Assembly (NCBI RefSeq): GCF_028369105.1
Contig: NZ_JAQNDO010000001.1
Span: 8,030,501-8,094,500, forward strand
DNA: 64,000 bases
Source: Polyangium mundeleinium
GTDB taxonomy: Bacteria > Myxococcota_A > Polyangia > Polyangiales > Polyangiaceae
Reading direction: 5' to 3'
Below the pieces are notes generated by a model, which worked only from the letters and a program-made list of their open reading frames with translations, did not search any database and had not been told where the DNA came from. The translations under genes and the position numbers were made by a program. Below, one piece after another: positions 1-9,282 of this stretch. The number at the start of each line of letters is the position of its first letter. Position 1 is the stretch's first letter.

Positions 1-1521
1 GGCGAGGGCGCCACGCGTGTGCTCTCGGCCGGATCAATCTTCACGCTGGAGCACCCCAAGGCCCGGTACGAGGGCGAGTACCTCGTCACGCGCCTCCACG
101 CCGTCGGCCATCAGCAAGGCGTGCTCTCCGTCGACGCGGGCGGCGGCGCCGCCGAGCCGTTCCACATGGAGATCGAGTGCGCCTGCCGGGGCCGCGGGAG
201 CGACGTCCAGGAGAGCCGCTACCGCCCCGCGCGAAGGACACGCAAGCCGCGGATCCTCGGCGCGCAGACCGCGTTCGTGACGGCCGAGCCGAGCGCGCGT
301 GGCGCCGAGGTGAACCTCGGCGGATCGAGCTCGATCGGGTGCGTGCGCCTCCGCTTTCATTGGGACACCGAAGAACAACGGATCGCCAAGGAGCCTTCGA
401 GCAAGTGGGTCCGCGTGAGCGAACCCTTCGCGCGCGGCGGCCAGGGTGGCATCTGGCACCCGCGTGTCGGGAGCGAGGTCATCGTCGAGTTCGAGGACGG
501 TGATCCCGACAGGCCCTTCGTCACGGGCCGCGTCTACAACGGCAAGAACCGCCCCGCGCAGACGACGCCGACGCACAGCACGATGTGGTCGCTCTCCACG
601 CCCGGCGGCGGCGTGCGCAACGAGATCTCCTTCGAGGACACGGCCGGCAGCGAGCGCATCTACATGAACGCCGGCAAGGACATGCTCGCGAACGTGGGCA
701 ACCAGCGCGTCGAGAACGTCGGCGCGGACGCGCTCATGACCGTCGGGGCGAACAACACCGAGGAGATCGGCGGCAACCAGACGATCCAGATCGGCGCGAA
801 CGACACGCTCTCCGTCGGCGCGAACCAGACCGAGGACATCGGGGCGAACCAAATCCGCATCATCGGCGGCAGCCGGCTCATGATCATCGGCGGCAACGAG
901 GCGCGGCAGACCGGCGCGAGCCACGCGAACATCGTCGGCGGCGCCCTCAAGGAGAACGTCGCCGGCGACGTCGGCGAGACGTACGGCGCGACGCGGACCA
1001 CGGGCCTCGCGGCCGACTGGACCGAGAGCTACGGCGCGACACGTGATCAGACCGTCGGTGCGCTCACCCTCCAGGACTACGGCGGCAACCAGACGACGGA
1101 CATCGCCGGCGCGCGCACGATCCACGCGGGCGCCGTGCTCGGCGCGCTCGTCGGCGGCAACTTCGACACGGAGATCGGCGGCTCGGAGACCGTGGACGTC
1201 GGCGCGGCGACCATCCACGTCGCGGCGGGCCCGATTACGCACCAGGCGTCGAGCCTCGACATCAACATGTTCCTCAAGCTGCACCTCGTCGGGGTGAAGC
1301 TGAACATGTTCGTGTTCAAAGCAGCGGCGACGGGCAAATCATCGAGCTACGGCGCGCTCACGGCCTCCGCGAAGGGGACGGCCATCTCGTTCACGGGCCT
1401 GAACCTCCGCACGACGGGCCTCAAGTCCACGGCCGCGGGCGCGAAGCTCGACGAGGACGGCGTGAAGCTCGTGGCCATCGGCGTCCTCATCCACCCCTCG
1501 GGCGTGCATACGTTCACGTGA
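1..1521 (+). CDS. vgrG: T6SS spike protein VgrG (TssI), 5' end outside the window
   Basis: The reading frame is open from base 1, so the gp27-like N-terminal part of this gene lies upstream of the window; 506 codons are visible. At about nt 300-570 is the gp5-like OB-fold, with the family motif WHPRVGSEVIVEFEDGDPDR followed by VTGRVYNGKN. After it comes a long stretch of short repeats of the type (I/V)GxNQTxxIG at nt 660-1210, which in this family forms the triple-stranded beta-helix needle. The protein would trimerise at the tip of the Hcp tube and puncture target membranes. It heads an operon of tip and adaptor genes, and the next gene starts 7 bp after its stop. No extra C-terminal toxin domain is recognisable; the last 100 residues are Ala/Gly/Thr-rich and beta-like. 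Confidence 0.93.
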   Translation, partial: GEGATRVLSAGSIFTLEHPKARYEGEYLVTRLHAVGHQQGVLSVDAGGGAAEPFHMEIECACRGRGSDVQESRYRPARRTRKPRILGAQTAFVTAEPSARGAEVNLGGSSSIGCVRLRFHWDTEEQRIAKEPSSKWVRVSEPFARGGQGGIWHPRVGSEVIVEFEDGDPDRPFVTGRVYNGKNRPAQTTPTHSTMWSLSTPGGGVRNEISFEDTAGSERIYMNAGKDMLANVGNQRVENVGADALMTVGANNTEEIGGNQTIQIGANDTLSVGANQTEDIGANQIRIIGGSRLMIIGGNEARQTGASHANIVGGALKENVAGDVGETYGATRTTGLAADWTESYGATRDQTVGALTLQDYGGNQTTDIAGARTIHAGAVLGALVGGNFDTEIGGSETVDVGAATIHVAAGPITHQASSLDINMFLKLHLVGVKLNMFVFKAAATGKSSSYGALTASAKGTAISFTGLNLRTTGLKSTAAGAKLDEDGVKLVAIGVLIHPSGVHTFT

Positions 1522-1528
1522 CGACACC

Positions 1529-4252
1529 GTGAAGACGATCAAGCCCATGAAGCTCGGCGTCCTCACGCGGACGTTCGAGCTCGATCACAAGCACTACTTC
1601 GTCCCGACGGTCTTCGTCTTCTGCGACCTCGGGCCCGCGCGGAGCTTGCTCTCCGAGGTCGAGCTCTGGCGCCTCGCGGCCGCGGAGCTCGGCAAGGACG
1701 CGGTGCTCGACGAGTGCATGCCCAAGCAACGCGGCGAGCTGCTCGTCCACGGCCGCTGCTTCACGGCGAACCGCGTCCCGCGCCCCGCCGCGTCGGTGCG
1801 CGTGAAGCTCGGGCCGATCGACAAGACGCTCTACGTCATCGGCGATCGTGCCTTCCGCCGCGACGGCACGCCCAGCGACCCGGAGCTCTTCACGGAGATG
1901 CCGATCCACTACGCGCGCGCGTTCGGCGGCGAGGGCTTCCAGCAAAACCCGATCGGCGTGGGCTTCGCGCCGACGAAGGAAGACGGACGCGCCGTGCACC
2001 GGCTGCCGAACATCGAGCTGCCGGACAAGCTCATCAAGAGCACCTCCGATCGCCCTGCGCCCGCGGGCTTTGGCCCCTACGATCTGCTCTGGGCCCAGCG
2101 GTGGCCGAAGATCGGCACGTACGACACGAAGTGGATGCGCGAGGATCTGCCCGGCCTGGCGAAGGACATGGACCTCTCCATGTGGAACGCCGCGCCGAAC
2201 GATCAGAAGCTCCCGGCCGGCTTTTTCGAAGGCACCGAGGAGATCCTCCTCGAGAACATGCACCCGGAGAAACCGCGGATCGAGGGGCGCTTGCCGGGTG
2301 TCGTCGGCCGATGCTTCGTGACCCAACGGACGGCCGAAGGGGACGTGTTCCGCGAGATCCCGCTGCACCTCGACACCGTGCAGGTCTTCCCGCACCACGA
2401 GCGCGTCGCGCTCTCCTTCCGTGGCCTCTGGGCCATCGCCGAGGACGACGCCGACGACATCCTCCACCTGCTCGTCGCCGCCGACGATCGCACGGCGCCC
2501 CGGCCGATCGAGCACTACCGCGCCGTGCTCGAGCGCAGGCTCGATCCGAAACGCGAGGCCTCCGAGGTGTTCCGCGACGGCGACCTCCTGCCGCCCGACG
2601 CGGGCGGCAAGGCCAGCGGGGGCGGCGACATCGACGCGATGTTCGAGCTCACGCGCTCGGAGAACCTGCTCCAGAAGAACCTCGCGGAGCGCGCGCGCCG
2701 CGAAGCCGAAAAGACCCGCGCGGCCATCCTCGCGGCGGGCGGTGATCCGGACCGCGTCCCGGTCATCGAGGGGCCGAAGCCGATCGAGGGGCCTTCGTTC
2801 GGGGACTTGCCGGACTTCGTCGAGCGCTCGGAGCGGGATCTCGCCGAGGCCCAACGCAAGATGGACGCGGCGCACGAGAAGGCGCTTTCCGATGCGCGCA
2901 AGCGCTACGCCGCGGCGGGCCTCGACTACGACGCCGAGGTCCGCCGGATGAAGAAGGAGGCGTCCGGGCCGCCGAAGTTCTCCGCGGACAAGGAGATCGA
3001 GCGCCTGCGCGACATCCAGACGCTCTGCCACAACGCGAACGTGGCGACGCCGGATCTCGACGCGGCGCTCGCGGATCCGGCCACCGAGCAGAAGCTGCGG
3101 AAGGCCGAGGAGGAAGCCCGGAACGCCTATCGCGACGGCGCGCACCTCGCCGAGCACCGCCCCGCGCGCCTCGAAGAGCCCGCGCGGAGCGAGCTGCGCA
3201 GGCGCGTCGCCGCCGCGCACGCCGAGGGCCGGAGCCTCGCGCGGATCGACCTCTCGGGGGCCGATCTCTCCGAGATGGATCTCCCCGGCGTGGACTTCAC
3301 GGACGCGTTTCTCGAGAACGCCGATCTCTCGGGAGCCAACCTCGCGGGCGCGAAGCTCGCGCGCGTCGTGCTCGCGGGCGCTGCGTTCGTGGGGGCCGAC
3401 CTCACGGGCGCCGATCTCGCCGAGGCGAACCTCGGCGCCTCGAACGGCAAGAACGCAAACCTCGACGGCGTCACGCTGCGCGGCGCGATCCTCGCGAAGG
3501 CCGACCTCACGGGCGCGTCGCTCGGCGGCGTCGTCTTCGAGCTCGCCGATCTCTCCGACGTCCTGCTCGACGGCGCGGCGCTCACGAGGTCGCGCTTCGA
3601 TAAGTGCATCTTGAAGGGCAACCTGCTCCGCGGCTGTGATCTGCGGGAATCCACGTTCGTGCACGCGATGCTGGTCGAGGTCGACCTGCGGAACGCGAAC
3701 TTCGCGAACGCGACGCTCGAACACGCCTCGCTCGTCCGGTGCACGCTCGACGGCGCGTCGTTCCTGAAGGCGAACCTCTGCGGGATGCGGCTCGCCGAGC
3801 CCTGCACCTTCGTCGGCGCCGACTTCACGGGCGCGACGATCGCCGCGGCGACACTGCGCGAGGCCGACTTCAGCCATGCGGATTTCAGCGGCGCGACGCT
3901 CTCCTCGTCGGACCTCTCGAAGTGCGTCCTGCGCGAGGCGAAGCTCTACCGCGCCGTCGCCAAGAACGCCCTGTTCATGCGGGCGGATCTCACGGGCGCG
4001 AGCCTCGTGGCCGCGAACCTGGAGGGCGCGATCTTCCTCAAGGCGAAGCTCGGCCGCGCCGACTTCAAGGGCGCGAACCTCTTCCGCGCCGACCTCCTGC
4101 GCGCCGTCGGCGACGACAAGACGAGCTTTTACGACGCCCTCGTCACGCAGGTTCGTGTCTCGCCCAAGGGCAGCACGGGCGCCCCGACCACGGTGGATCC
4201 GAGCGCGCCGCGGACTGCGCCGAAGCCGGTCAACAAGGAAAGCCGTGGATAA
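1529..4252 (+). CDS. DUF2169 domain fused to a pentapeptide-repeat domain, T6SS accessory
   Basis: The protein has 907 residues. About residues 1-330 match the DUF2169 family, with the characteristic HYARAFGGEGFQQNPIGVGF block near residue 125. A charged, partly coiled-coil linker covers about 400-560. From about residue 570 to 880 it is an almost unbroken series of A(D/N)LxX pentapeptides, which fold as a right-handed quadrilateral beta-helix. DUF2169 proteins are encoded beside VgrG/PAAR genes and are thought to act in loading cargo onto the spike; the precise role is unknown. The start is GTG at 1529, 7 bp after the vgrG stop; ATG 1547 is an alternative. It overlaps the next gene by 8 bp, which implies translational coupling. 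Confidence 0.88.
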   Translation: MKTIKPMKLGVLTRTFELDHKHYFVPTVFVFCDLGPARSLLSEVELWRLAAAELGKDAVLDECMPKQRGELLVHGRCFTANRVPRPAASVRVKLGPIDKTLYVIGDRAFRRDGTPSDPELFTEMPIHYARAFGGEGFQQNPIGVGFAPTKEDGRAVHRLPNIELPDKLIKSTSDRPAPAGFGPYDLLWAQRWPKIGTYDTKWMREDLPGLAKDMDLSMWNAAPNDQKLPAGFFEGTEEILLENMHPEKPRIEGRLPGVVGRCFVTQRTAEGDVFREIPLHLDTVQVFPHHERVALSFRGLWAIAEDDADDILHLLVAADDRTAPRPIEHYRAVLERRLDPKREASEVFRDGDLLPPDAGGKASGGGDIDAMFELTRSENLLQKNLAERARREAEKTRAAILAAGGDPDRVPVIEGPKPIEGPSFGDLPDFVERSERDLAEAQRKMDAAHEKALSDARKRYAAAGLDYDAEVRRMKKEASGPPKFSADKEIERLRDIQTLCHNANVATPDLDAALADPATEQKLRKAEEEARNAYRDGAHLAEHRPARLEEPARSELRRRVAAAHAEGRSLARIDLSGADLSEMDLPGVDFTDAFLENADLSGANLAGAKLARVVLAGAAFVGADLTGADLAEANLGASNGKNANLDGVTLRGAILAKADLTGASLGGVVFELADLSDVLLDGAALTRSRFDKCILKGNLLRGCDLRESTFVHAMLVEVDLRNANFANATLEHASLVRCTLDGASFLKANLCGMRLAEPCTFVGADFTGATIAAATLREADFSHADFSGATLSSSDLSKCVLREAKLYRAVAKNALFMRADLTGASLVAANLEGAIFLKAKLGRADFKGANLFRADLLRAVGDDKTSFYDALVTQVRVSPKGSTGAPTTVDPSAPRTAPKPVNKESRG

Positions 4253-5294
4253 GACCGAGCTCGTGCAGATGGTGAAGGGCGGCGAGATCCTCGCCGGGGT
4301 CGACCTCTCGGGCCTCGATCTCGCCGGCGCCGATCTCTCGGGCGGCATCTTCGAGAACGTCTCGTTCCGCGGGGCGAACCTCAGCGGCTGCCTGTTCAAG
4401 GAGAGCGTGCTCAGCGAGTGCGACCTCGACGGCGCCCGCATGGACAAGGCGAACCTGCGCCACGCGGTCTTCAACCGCTCGACGTTGCGCGGCGCCGACC
4501 TCACGGGCGGGACCCTGCCCGTCGTGAAGTTCTACCAGTGCGACCTCACGGAGGCGCGGCTCGCGGGCTCCGATCTCGTCATCTCGGGCTTCGCGCAGAG
4601 CGACCTCACGCGCGCCGATCTCTCGGGCACGAACCTCGACCGCGCCGGCTTCGTCGAGTCGACGGTGACGGGCATGATCCTCGCCCGCGCGTGCCTCAAG
4701 CAAACGACGCTCTACAAGGCCGACCTCACGAAGACCGACTTCGCCGAGGCGCGCTTCGAGAACACGCTCTTCATCGCCGCCAAGCTCCGCGACGTGAGCT
4801 TCGCCTCGATGGATCTCACGCTCTCGCAGTTCCTCGACGCGGACCTCGAAAACGCCTCCTTCGAGCGGGCGATCGTACGCCAGTGCAACTTCATGCGCGC
4901 GAACCTCACGGGCGCGCGCTTCGACGGCGCCGAGGCGCAGCAGGCGATCTTCGTCGAGGCGAAGATGGCGCGCGCGACGCTCACGAAGGCGTCCCTCACG
5001 CGGGCGCTCTTCGCGGACGCCAAGATGCAGCTCGCCGACCTCTCGGGCGCGCGCGTGGACGAGGCCATCTTCCACCGCGCCGCGTGCGAGGGGACGCGGC
5101 TCGCCGGCTGCGACCTGACCTACGCCGACTTCACGCACGCCGACGTCTCGGCGGCCGACTTCACCGGCGCGAAGGTCTTCCGGACGCGTTTCCACCGCGT
5201 CAAAGACCAGGATACGATCTGGTGTAGCCGCGCCGCCGCCCTCGGCGACGAGCCCGAGGTGGCGACGTCCGAGGACTGGAACCCGCCGTATTGA
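4245..5294 (+). CDS. Pentapeptide-repeat protein, T6SS accessory
   Basis: This 349-residue protein is made of pentapeptide repeats (patterns such as ADLSG, ANLRH, CDLTE) from about residue 18 to 325, ending in a short tail with no repeats. I place the start at GTG 4245, preceded by AAGGAA and overlapping the end of the DUF2169 fusion by 8 bp; the open frame further upstream is only a shadow of that gene. Its repeats resemble those of the preceding fusion, so the two probably arose by duplication. Pentapeptide-repeat proteins in T6SS spike operons are suspected adaptors or effectors. No catalytic domain is visible, so a chaperone or structural role is as likely as toxicity. Confidence 0.85.
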   Translation: MDKTELVQMVKGGEILAGVDLSGLDLAGADLSGGIFENVSFRGANLSGCLFKESVLSECDLDGARMDKANLRHAVFNRSTLRGADLTGGTLPVVKFYQCDLTEARLAGSDLVISGFAQSDLTRADLSGTNLDRAGFVESTVTGMILARACLKQTTLYKADLTKTDFAEARFENTLFIAAKLRDVSFASMDLTLSQFLDADLENASFERAIVRQCNFMRANLTGARFDGAEAQQAIFVEAKMARATLTKASLTRALFADAKMQLADLSGARVDEAIFHRAACEGTRLAGCDLTYADFTHADVSAADFTGAKVFRTRFHRVKDQDTIWCSRAAALGDEPEVATSEDWNPPY

Positions 5295-5319
5295 CCTTTC
5301 GTGGATAGAGGAGTGACGC

Positions 5320-5979
5320 ATGCACGCTGCCGCAAGGAAGTTGAATCGCGAGGTCACGACGATCGACGAGGGGACGGTCGTCGACGTGAAGGACGGCGTC
5401 TTCACGGTCCGCGTCGGTGAATTCGATGTCGCGGCCCGGCGCGCGAAGAGCTGCCTCGTCGCGCCCGCGCCGGGCGACGTGGTGCTCTGCTCGTTTGGCC
5501 CCGGGGGCCGGAGCTTCGTGCTCGCGGTGCTCGAAGGCCCCGCGGGGGAAACGCAGCCGACGACGAAGCTCGACGTCGAGGGCGATCTCGAGGTCTCCGT
5601 CGGCTCCGGCAAGCTCGGCCTGCGCGCGGCCAAGGGCGTGAGCGTCACGTCGGGCGACGAGCTCAGCCTCGTCGGCCGGGCGCTCTCCGTGAGCGCGCTC
5701 GAAGGCACGCTCTTCGTGCAAAAGCTCGCCTACCTCGGCGACCGCCTGAAGGCCGAGGTCGAGGCGATCAAGACCGTCGGCAAGACACGCGAGTCGTTCT
5801 TCGAGCGTGTCTCCGAGCGCGTAAAACGATCGTTCCGCACGGTCGAGGACATCGACCAGCTCAAGGCGAACAAGGTCGACTACGCGGCCGAGACGACGCT
5901 CGCGATGCGCGCCGCGCACGCGGTCGTGCACGCCGAGGAGCTCATCAAGGTCGACGGCAAACAGATCCAGCTCGGCTAG
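5320..5979 (+). CDS. DUF3540 domain protein, T6SS spike operon
   Basis: The 219-residue protein resembles the DUF3540 family, which is found almost only in T6SS spike operons next to DUF2169 and PAAR-like genes. Residues 20-80 form a small beta-barrel-like segment rich in Val and Gly (GTVVDVKDGVFTVRVG, then PAPGDVVLCSF), reminiscent of the OB-like part of phage baseplate proteins. Residues 80-130 have short beta repeats and the C-terminal third is helical and charged. The start ATG 5320 has GAGGAG about 9 bp upstream. The next gene begins 13 bp after its stop. No enzymatic motif is seen; its molecular role is unknown. Confidence 0.8.
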   Translation: MHAAARKLNREVTTIDEGTVVDVKDGVFTVRVGEFDVAARRAKSCLVAPAPGDVVLCSFGPGGRSFVLAVLEGPAGETQPTTKLDVEGDLEVSVGSGKLGLRAAKGVSVTSGDELSLVGRALSVSALEGTLFVQKLAYLGDRLKAEVEAIKTVGKTRESFFERVSERVKRSFRTVEDIDQLKANKVDYAAETTLAMRAAHAVVHAEELIKVDGKQIQLG

Positions 5980-5992
5980 GAGGCGTGAGACC

Positions 5993-6394
5993 ATGTTCGC
6001 GAACTCGCAGATGGGCGGGCTGAACCTGGGCTTTCCGGACGTGTGCCTCACCCCGGTGCCGCCCGCGCCCGCGCCGATCCCGATCCCCTACCCGAACCTG
6101 TCCATCGGCCCGCTCGGGATCCCGTTTGTCCCCGTCGTGCTGTACGGCGGCACGCCCGCGCACAACCTCGCGACGATGATCCCCATCAGCATGGGAGACA
6201 ACCCGGGCATCGCGACGGGCATCGCGTCCGGGACCGTGATGGGCCCGACGCGCAGCCTCACGGCCGCGTTCTCCGTGCTCGTCGGGGGCCTACCGGGCAC
6301 ACGCCTGACGAGCGTGAACATCCACAACAGCACGAACGCGCCTGGGATGCGCATCGTCCCGAGCCAGGTGCGCGTGCTGCTCCTGGCGCCCTGA
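5993..6394 (+). CDS. DUF4150 family PAAR-like tip protein
   Basis: This 133-residue protein begins MFANSQMGGLNLGFPDVCLT and continues with a Pro-rich loop (PAPIPIPYPN), a signature of the DUF4150 PAAR-like family. These proteins cap the VgrG trimer with a sharp cone and can carry or recruit toxins. Here there is no C-terminal extension, so any cargo must be bound rather than fused, which fits the nearby adaptor-like genes. An AGGAGG-type ribosome-binding site lies about 9 bp before ATG 5993. It sits between the DUF3540 gene and a second DUF2169 gene in the same operon. Confidence 0.87.
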   Translation: MFANSQMGGLNLGFPDVCLTPVPPAPAPIPIPYPNLSIGPLGIPFVPVVLYGGTPAHNLATMIPISMGDNPGIATGIASGTVMGPTRSLTAAFSVLVGGLPGTRLTSVNIHNSTNAPGMRIVPSQVRVLLLAP

Positions 6395-6413
6395 CGCGGC
6401 GGCGTGGACGCGC

Positions 6414-8336
6414 ATGGCCTCGATGGAAGTCGTCTCGGCGTGCCCCCTTCGTGTCGGCTCGATCCTCTGGCAGCCGCGGGAGGGCACGTACGTGCTCACG
6501 GTCGTCTGCAAGGCGACCTTCACCCTCGCGCCGGACCTCTCCGTACTCGCCGAGGAGCAGGACGATCCGAACGAGCACGACGAGTACTGGGACGACGACG
6601 CGCGGCGCAGCCTGAGCGCGGCGAGTGACTTCGCCCCGTTCAAGCGTGGCGCCGACATCCTCCTCGTCGGCCACGCCTACGCGCCCCACGCCTCGCCGGG
6701 CGGGCCCTTTTTCGCGCGGCTCGTGGTCGGCGACATGCTCGACAAGACGATCGAGGTGCACGGCGAGCGCGCGTGGACCGCGGACGGGCGCCTGCTCGAA
6801 GAGCCTCCCGCGGGCCGCGTGGCGCTCCGGTGGGAGCGGGCCGCGGGCGGGCCGGGCACGACGAACCCGGTGGGCGTGTCGCCGAACGCGCCGCCGGATG
6901 CGCGGCACCTCCGGCGCGTGCCGAACTTCGGGCCCCCTGGCTTGCGCCTGACGCGGCCCTCGGAGGTGATCCCGCCGGTCGGCTTCGGGCCGATCGCGCC
7001 GACGTGGCCCGAGCGCCAGGCAAACCTCCCCCGGCATGCGGCGGGCTGGGATCACCAACGGCTCGGGGCGTGGCCGCTGCCCGCCGGGATCGACGCGTCG
7101 TTCTTCAACACGGCGCCGCCGGACCAGCGCGTCCCGGAGCTCGTGGGCGACGAGCGGATCTCGCTCACGAACCTGCACCCGCATCTCCCCGCGCTCTCGA
7201 CACGCCTGCGGCTCGTCAAACCACGCGCGCTCGTGCAGAAGAGCGGGGCGCCGGCCGATCTGCGCTTCCGGTGCGACACGCTCTTCCTCGACACGAACCG
7301 GGGCATCGGCACGCTCACCTGGCGGGGCAGCTTGCCGCTCGTATCGCCGCACGAGGACGGGTGCGTCGTGGTGACGACCGAGGAGAGTGATCGTCAGCTC
7401 TCGGGGAGCGGCGCGCCCGGCACGGTCCAGCTCGACTGGCGTTCGAGCCAGCAGGCGGCCGTCTCCCCTGCCCTGCCCTTCACGCCCAGCGATCCGGCGG
7501 ACGAGGAGACGAACAGCCTCTCCCTGGAGGACACGACGACGATCTCGCCCGACTCCCAGCGGCTCGATCCGGGGGCGGCGCTGCCCTTCGTAAAACCTCC
7601 GCTCGCCGTCCTGGGGGTGGCCTTGCCCGCGCCGCCGCCGCTCGCGCCGGCGCCTGTGCGGCCCCCGTCCTCCGTACCGCCGCCGCCGCTGCCCTTCGAG
7701 CCGCCGCCGCCCGCGTCGCGCCCCGCGCCGCCCGACAGGGTCGCGCCGGGCCTGCCCCAGGCTCCGCCGATGATCGGCCCCCTCGCGACGCTCCGTGATC
7801 CCGCGCCCTCCGAGATCGCCCCGCCGCCTGCGCCCGCGCCCGCGCCCGCGCCTCCTGCGCCCGCCCCGGCCACGCCGGCGCCGGAGCCTGCGCCCGAGCG
7901 TGATCCGGCGACTGTTTCGATCGAGCAGTTCGCCACGATCTCGGCCGAAATCGCGGAGCAACACGAGAGCCGCGCCGACATCCTCCGGCGAGCCGAGCTG
8001 ACGGAGAGGACCTTCGCCGAGGTCGAGCGCCGGTGTTCACGCGTGCTCGCCGAGGAAGCGGCCCGCGGGGAGCATGACGAGCGAACCAAGTACGACCGCT
8101 CGTACGTCGCCGCGGTGGAGGGGTTTCGGGGGCCGATCAAGCCCGACGAATACGCGCGGATCATGGCGTCCCTCGTGCGGGGACAGGCCCCTGCCGTGCT
8201 CGACGAGCTCGAGATTCAGCAGCCGGCGCTGATGCCGATCCTGCGTTCATGGGCGAAGAACGCCGCCGGAGCCACGGGCGCTGGTGGCGGGGCGCTCGAC
8301 GCGCTCGACGCCTTCCGCGGAACGAAGCGCACCTGA
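6414..8336 (+). CDS. DUF2169 domain protein with Pro-rich linker
   Basis: The 640-residue protein has a DUF2169 domain over about residues 1-330, including FKRGADILLVGHAYAP near residue 77 and a second half aligned with GAWPLPAGIDASFFNTAPPD. About residues 400-500 are a low-complexity stretch of Pro and Ala, likely a flexible tether. The last 130 residues are helical and end in a Gly/Ala-rich segment. It is the second DUF2169 protein of this operon and lacks pentapeptide repeats, so the two may serve different cargo. It is the last gene of the operon; its stop is followed by a 43-nt periodic array and then a convergent gene. Confidence 0.86.
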   Translation: MASMEVVSACPLRVGSILWQPREGTYVLTVVCKATFTLAPDLSVLAEEQDDPNEHDEYWDDDARRSLSAASDFAPFKRGADILLVGHAYAPHASPGGPFFARLVVGDMLDKTIEVHGERAWTADGRLLEEPPAGRVALRWERAAGGPGTTNPVGVSPNAPPDARHLRRVPNFGPPGLRLTRPSEVIPPVGFGPIAPTWPERQANLPRHAAGWDHQRLGAWPLPAGIDASFFNTAPPDQRVPELVGDERISLTNLHPHLPALSTRLRLVKPRALVQKSGAPADLRFRCDTLFLDTNRGIGTLTWRGSLPLVSPHEDGCVVVTTEESDRQLSGSGAPGTVQLDWRSSQQAAVSPALPFTPSDPADEETNSLSLEDTTTISPDSQRLDPGAALPFVKPPLAVLGVALPAPPPLAPAPVRPPSSVPPPPLPFEPPPPASRPAPPDRVAPGLPQAPPMIGPLATLRDPAPSEIAPPPAPAPAPAPPAPAPATPAPEPAPERDPATVSIEQFATISAEIAEQHESRADILRRAELTERTFAEVERRCSRVLAEEAARGEHDERTKYDRSYVAAVEGFRGPIKPDEYARIMASLVRGQAPAVLDELEIQQPALMPILRSWAKNAAGATGAGGGALDALDAFRGTKRT

Positions 8337-8370
8337 GCTCGAACGTCCGCGGGGACGCGCCTCCCGCGGG

Positions 8371-8757
8371 TGCAGCGACGCAAAAGGAACGCGACCACCT
8401 GCGCGGTCGTCCTTGCATCGACGCGAAGGCGCCCGGGACACGTGCACAGCGTGGGATGCATCGACGCAAGAGCGGCTGGGACGCCGTGATCCGCGTGCTT
8501 GCGTCGACGCAAGCGCCACCAGGCCCCCGTCACGACGAGGGTTGCATCGACGCAAGCGCGCCCGCGCCGCGGGCACGACGTCCCTCGCGCGCGTGCAAGG
8601 CGCGCTGTGCAGGTTGTTTGGAGCGCCTTGCACGTGCGCAACACCCACCGAGCAACCGCCCTCGAACGTGTTGCGCGCATGCAAGGCGCGTCTCGCTCTC
8701 CCGCTGGAAGCTGACGCGTCCGCGCAAGCTTCGGCGCCCCCACCCGCTACGGGTTCC
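8371..8757. repeat. Array A: 43-nt periodic palindromic units, nine copies
   Basis: Units start at 8371, 8414, 8457, 8500, 8543, 8586, 8629, 8672 and 8715, an exact 43-nt spacing with no indels. Each begins with a form of TGCRTCGACGCAAG, which with the preceding CT makes an imperfect to perfect palindrome (CTTGCGTCGACGCAAG at 8498-8513 is perfect). The remaining roughly 29 nt differ between units. A tenth, weak unit may begin with TGC at 8758. The array fills the gap between two convergent genes. The period is not a multiple of three, so it is not a protein repeat. Related arrays occur at 19821 and 29204. The function is unknown. Confidence 0.85.
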
Positions 8758-8799
8758 TGCGCCCCGGATCCGGTGGGAAGCGCGGGCGCCTCGACGCTG

Positions 8800-9282
8800 T
8801 CAGAGCACCCAGCCGCAGGCCTTCAACGCGTCGCAGTCGCCGGCGCACACCGCGTCGACGAGGCATTTCACGTCGGCTTCCTTGTAACACTTGATGGTGG
8901 TGCCCATCTCGCAGTTGATCTTGCACTGCCCTTCATCGGTCGAGGCCATACAGCTCACGCCGAGCTCGCAGGCGCCTCCGTCGGACGTGTAGCCGCAGAC
9001 CGCGCTCGCGCCCTGGTACGTGAGACACCCCATGTCGTTGTATTCGACGCCGGCCGGCAGGGCGCAGCCGCCGCCGCTGCCCCCGGCGGCCGACCCACCG
9101 CCGGTCGACGACCCGCCGCCCATCCCACCCGAGCCGCCGCCGCCCGAGCCGCCGCCGCCCGCGCCGCCGCCCCCAGGACCCGACGCACCGGGGCCAGCAC
9201 CACCGTCACCACCCTTCTCGTCGCCGCCGCAGGCGACCAACGAGACAACCGACACCAGGAAGAGAAGAAGGAATGCACGCAT
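8800..9282 (-). CDS. Small Cys-rich lipoprotein with Gly-rich linker
   Basis: The 160-residue product starts with a lipoprotein signal (hydrophobic residues 4-17, lipobox LVAC, acylated Cys18). A Gly/Ser linker of about 45 residues follows and then a C-terminal domain with about ten cysteines, which probably form disulfides outside the cytoplasm. The start ATG at 9282 is chosen because it directly precedes the signal peptide; the longer open frame upstream has no sensible N-terminus. This architecture is common among myxobacterial outer-surface lipoproteins of unknown function. It is convergent with the DUF2169 gene and separated from it by array A. Confidence 0.75.
   Translation of the reverse strand: MRAFLLLFLVSVVSLVACGGDEKGGDGGAGPGASGPGGGGAGGGGSGGGGSGGMGGGSSTGGGSAAGGSGGGCALPAGVEYNDMGCLTYQGASAVCGYTSDGGACELGVSCMASTDEGQCKINCEMGTTIKCYKEADVKCLVDAVCAGDCDALKACGWVL

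Noticed and set aside
8371-8757. CRISPR array
   Set aside because: The repeated head is short and degenerate, and the supposed spacers are conserved in arrays B and C, which would not be so for acquired spacers. There are no cas genes in the window.
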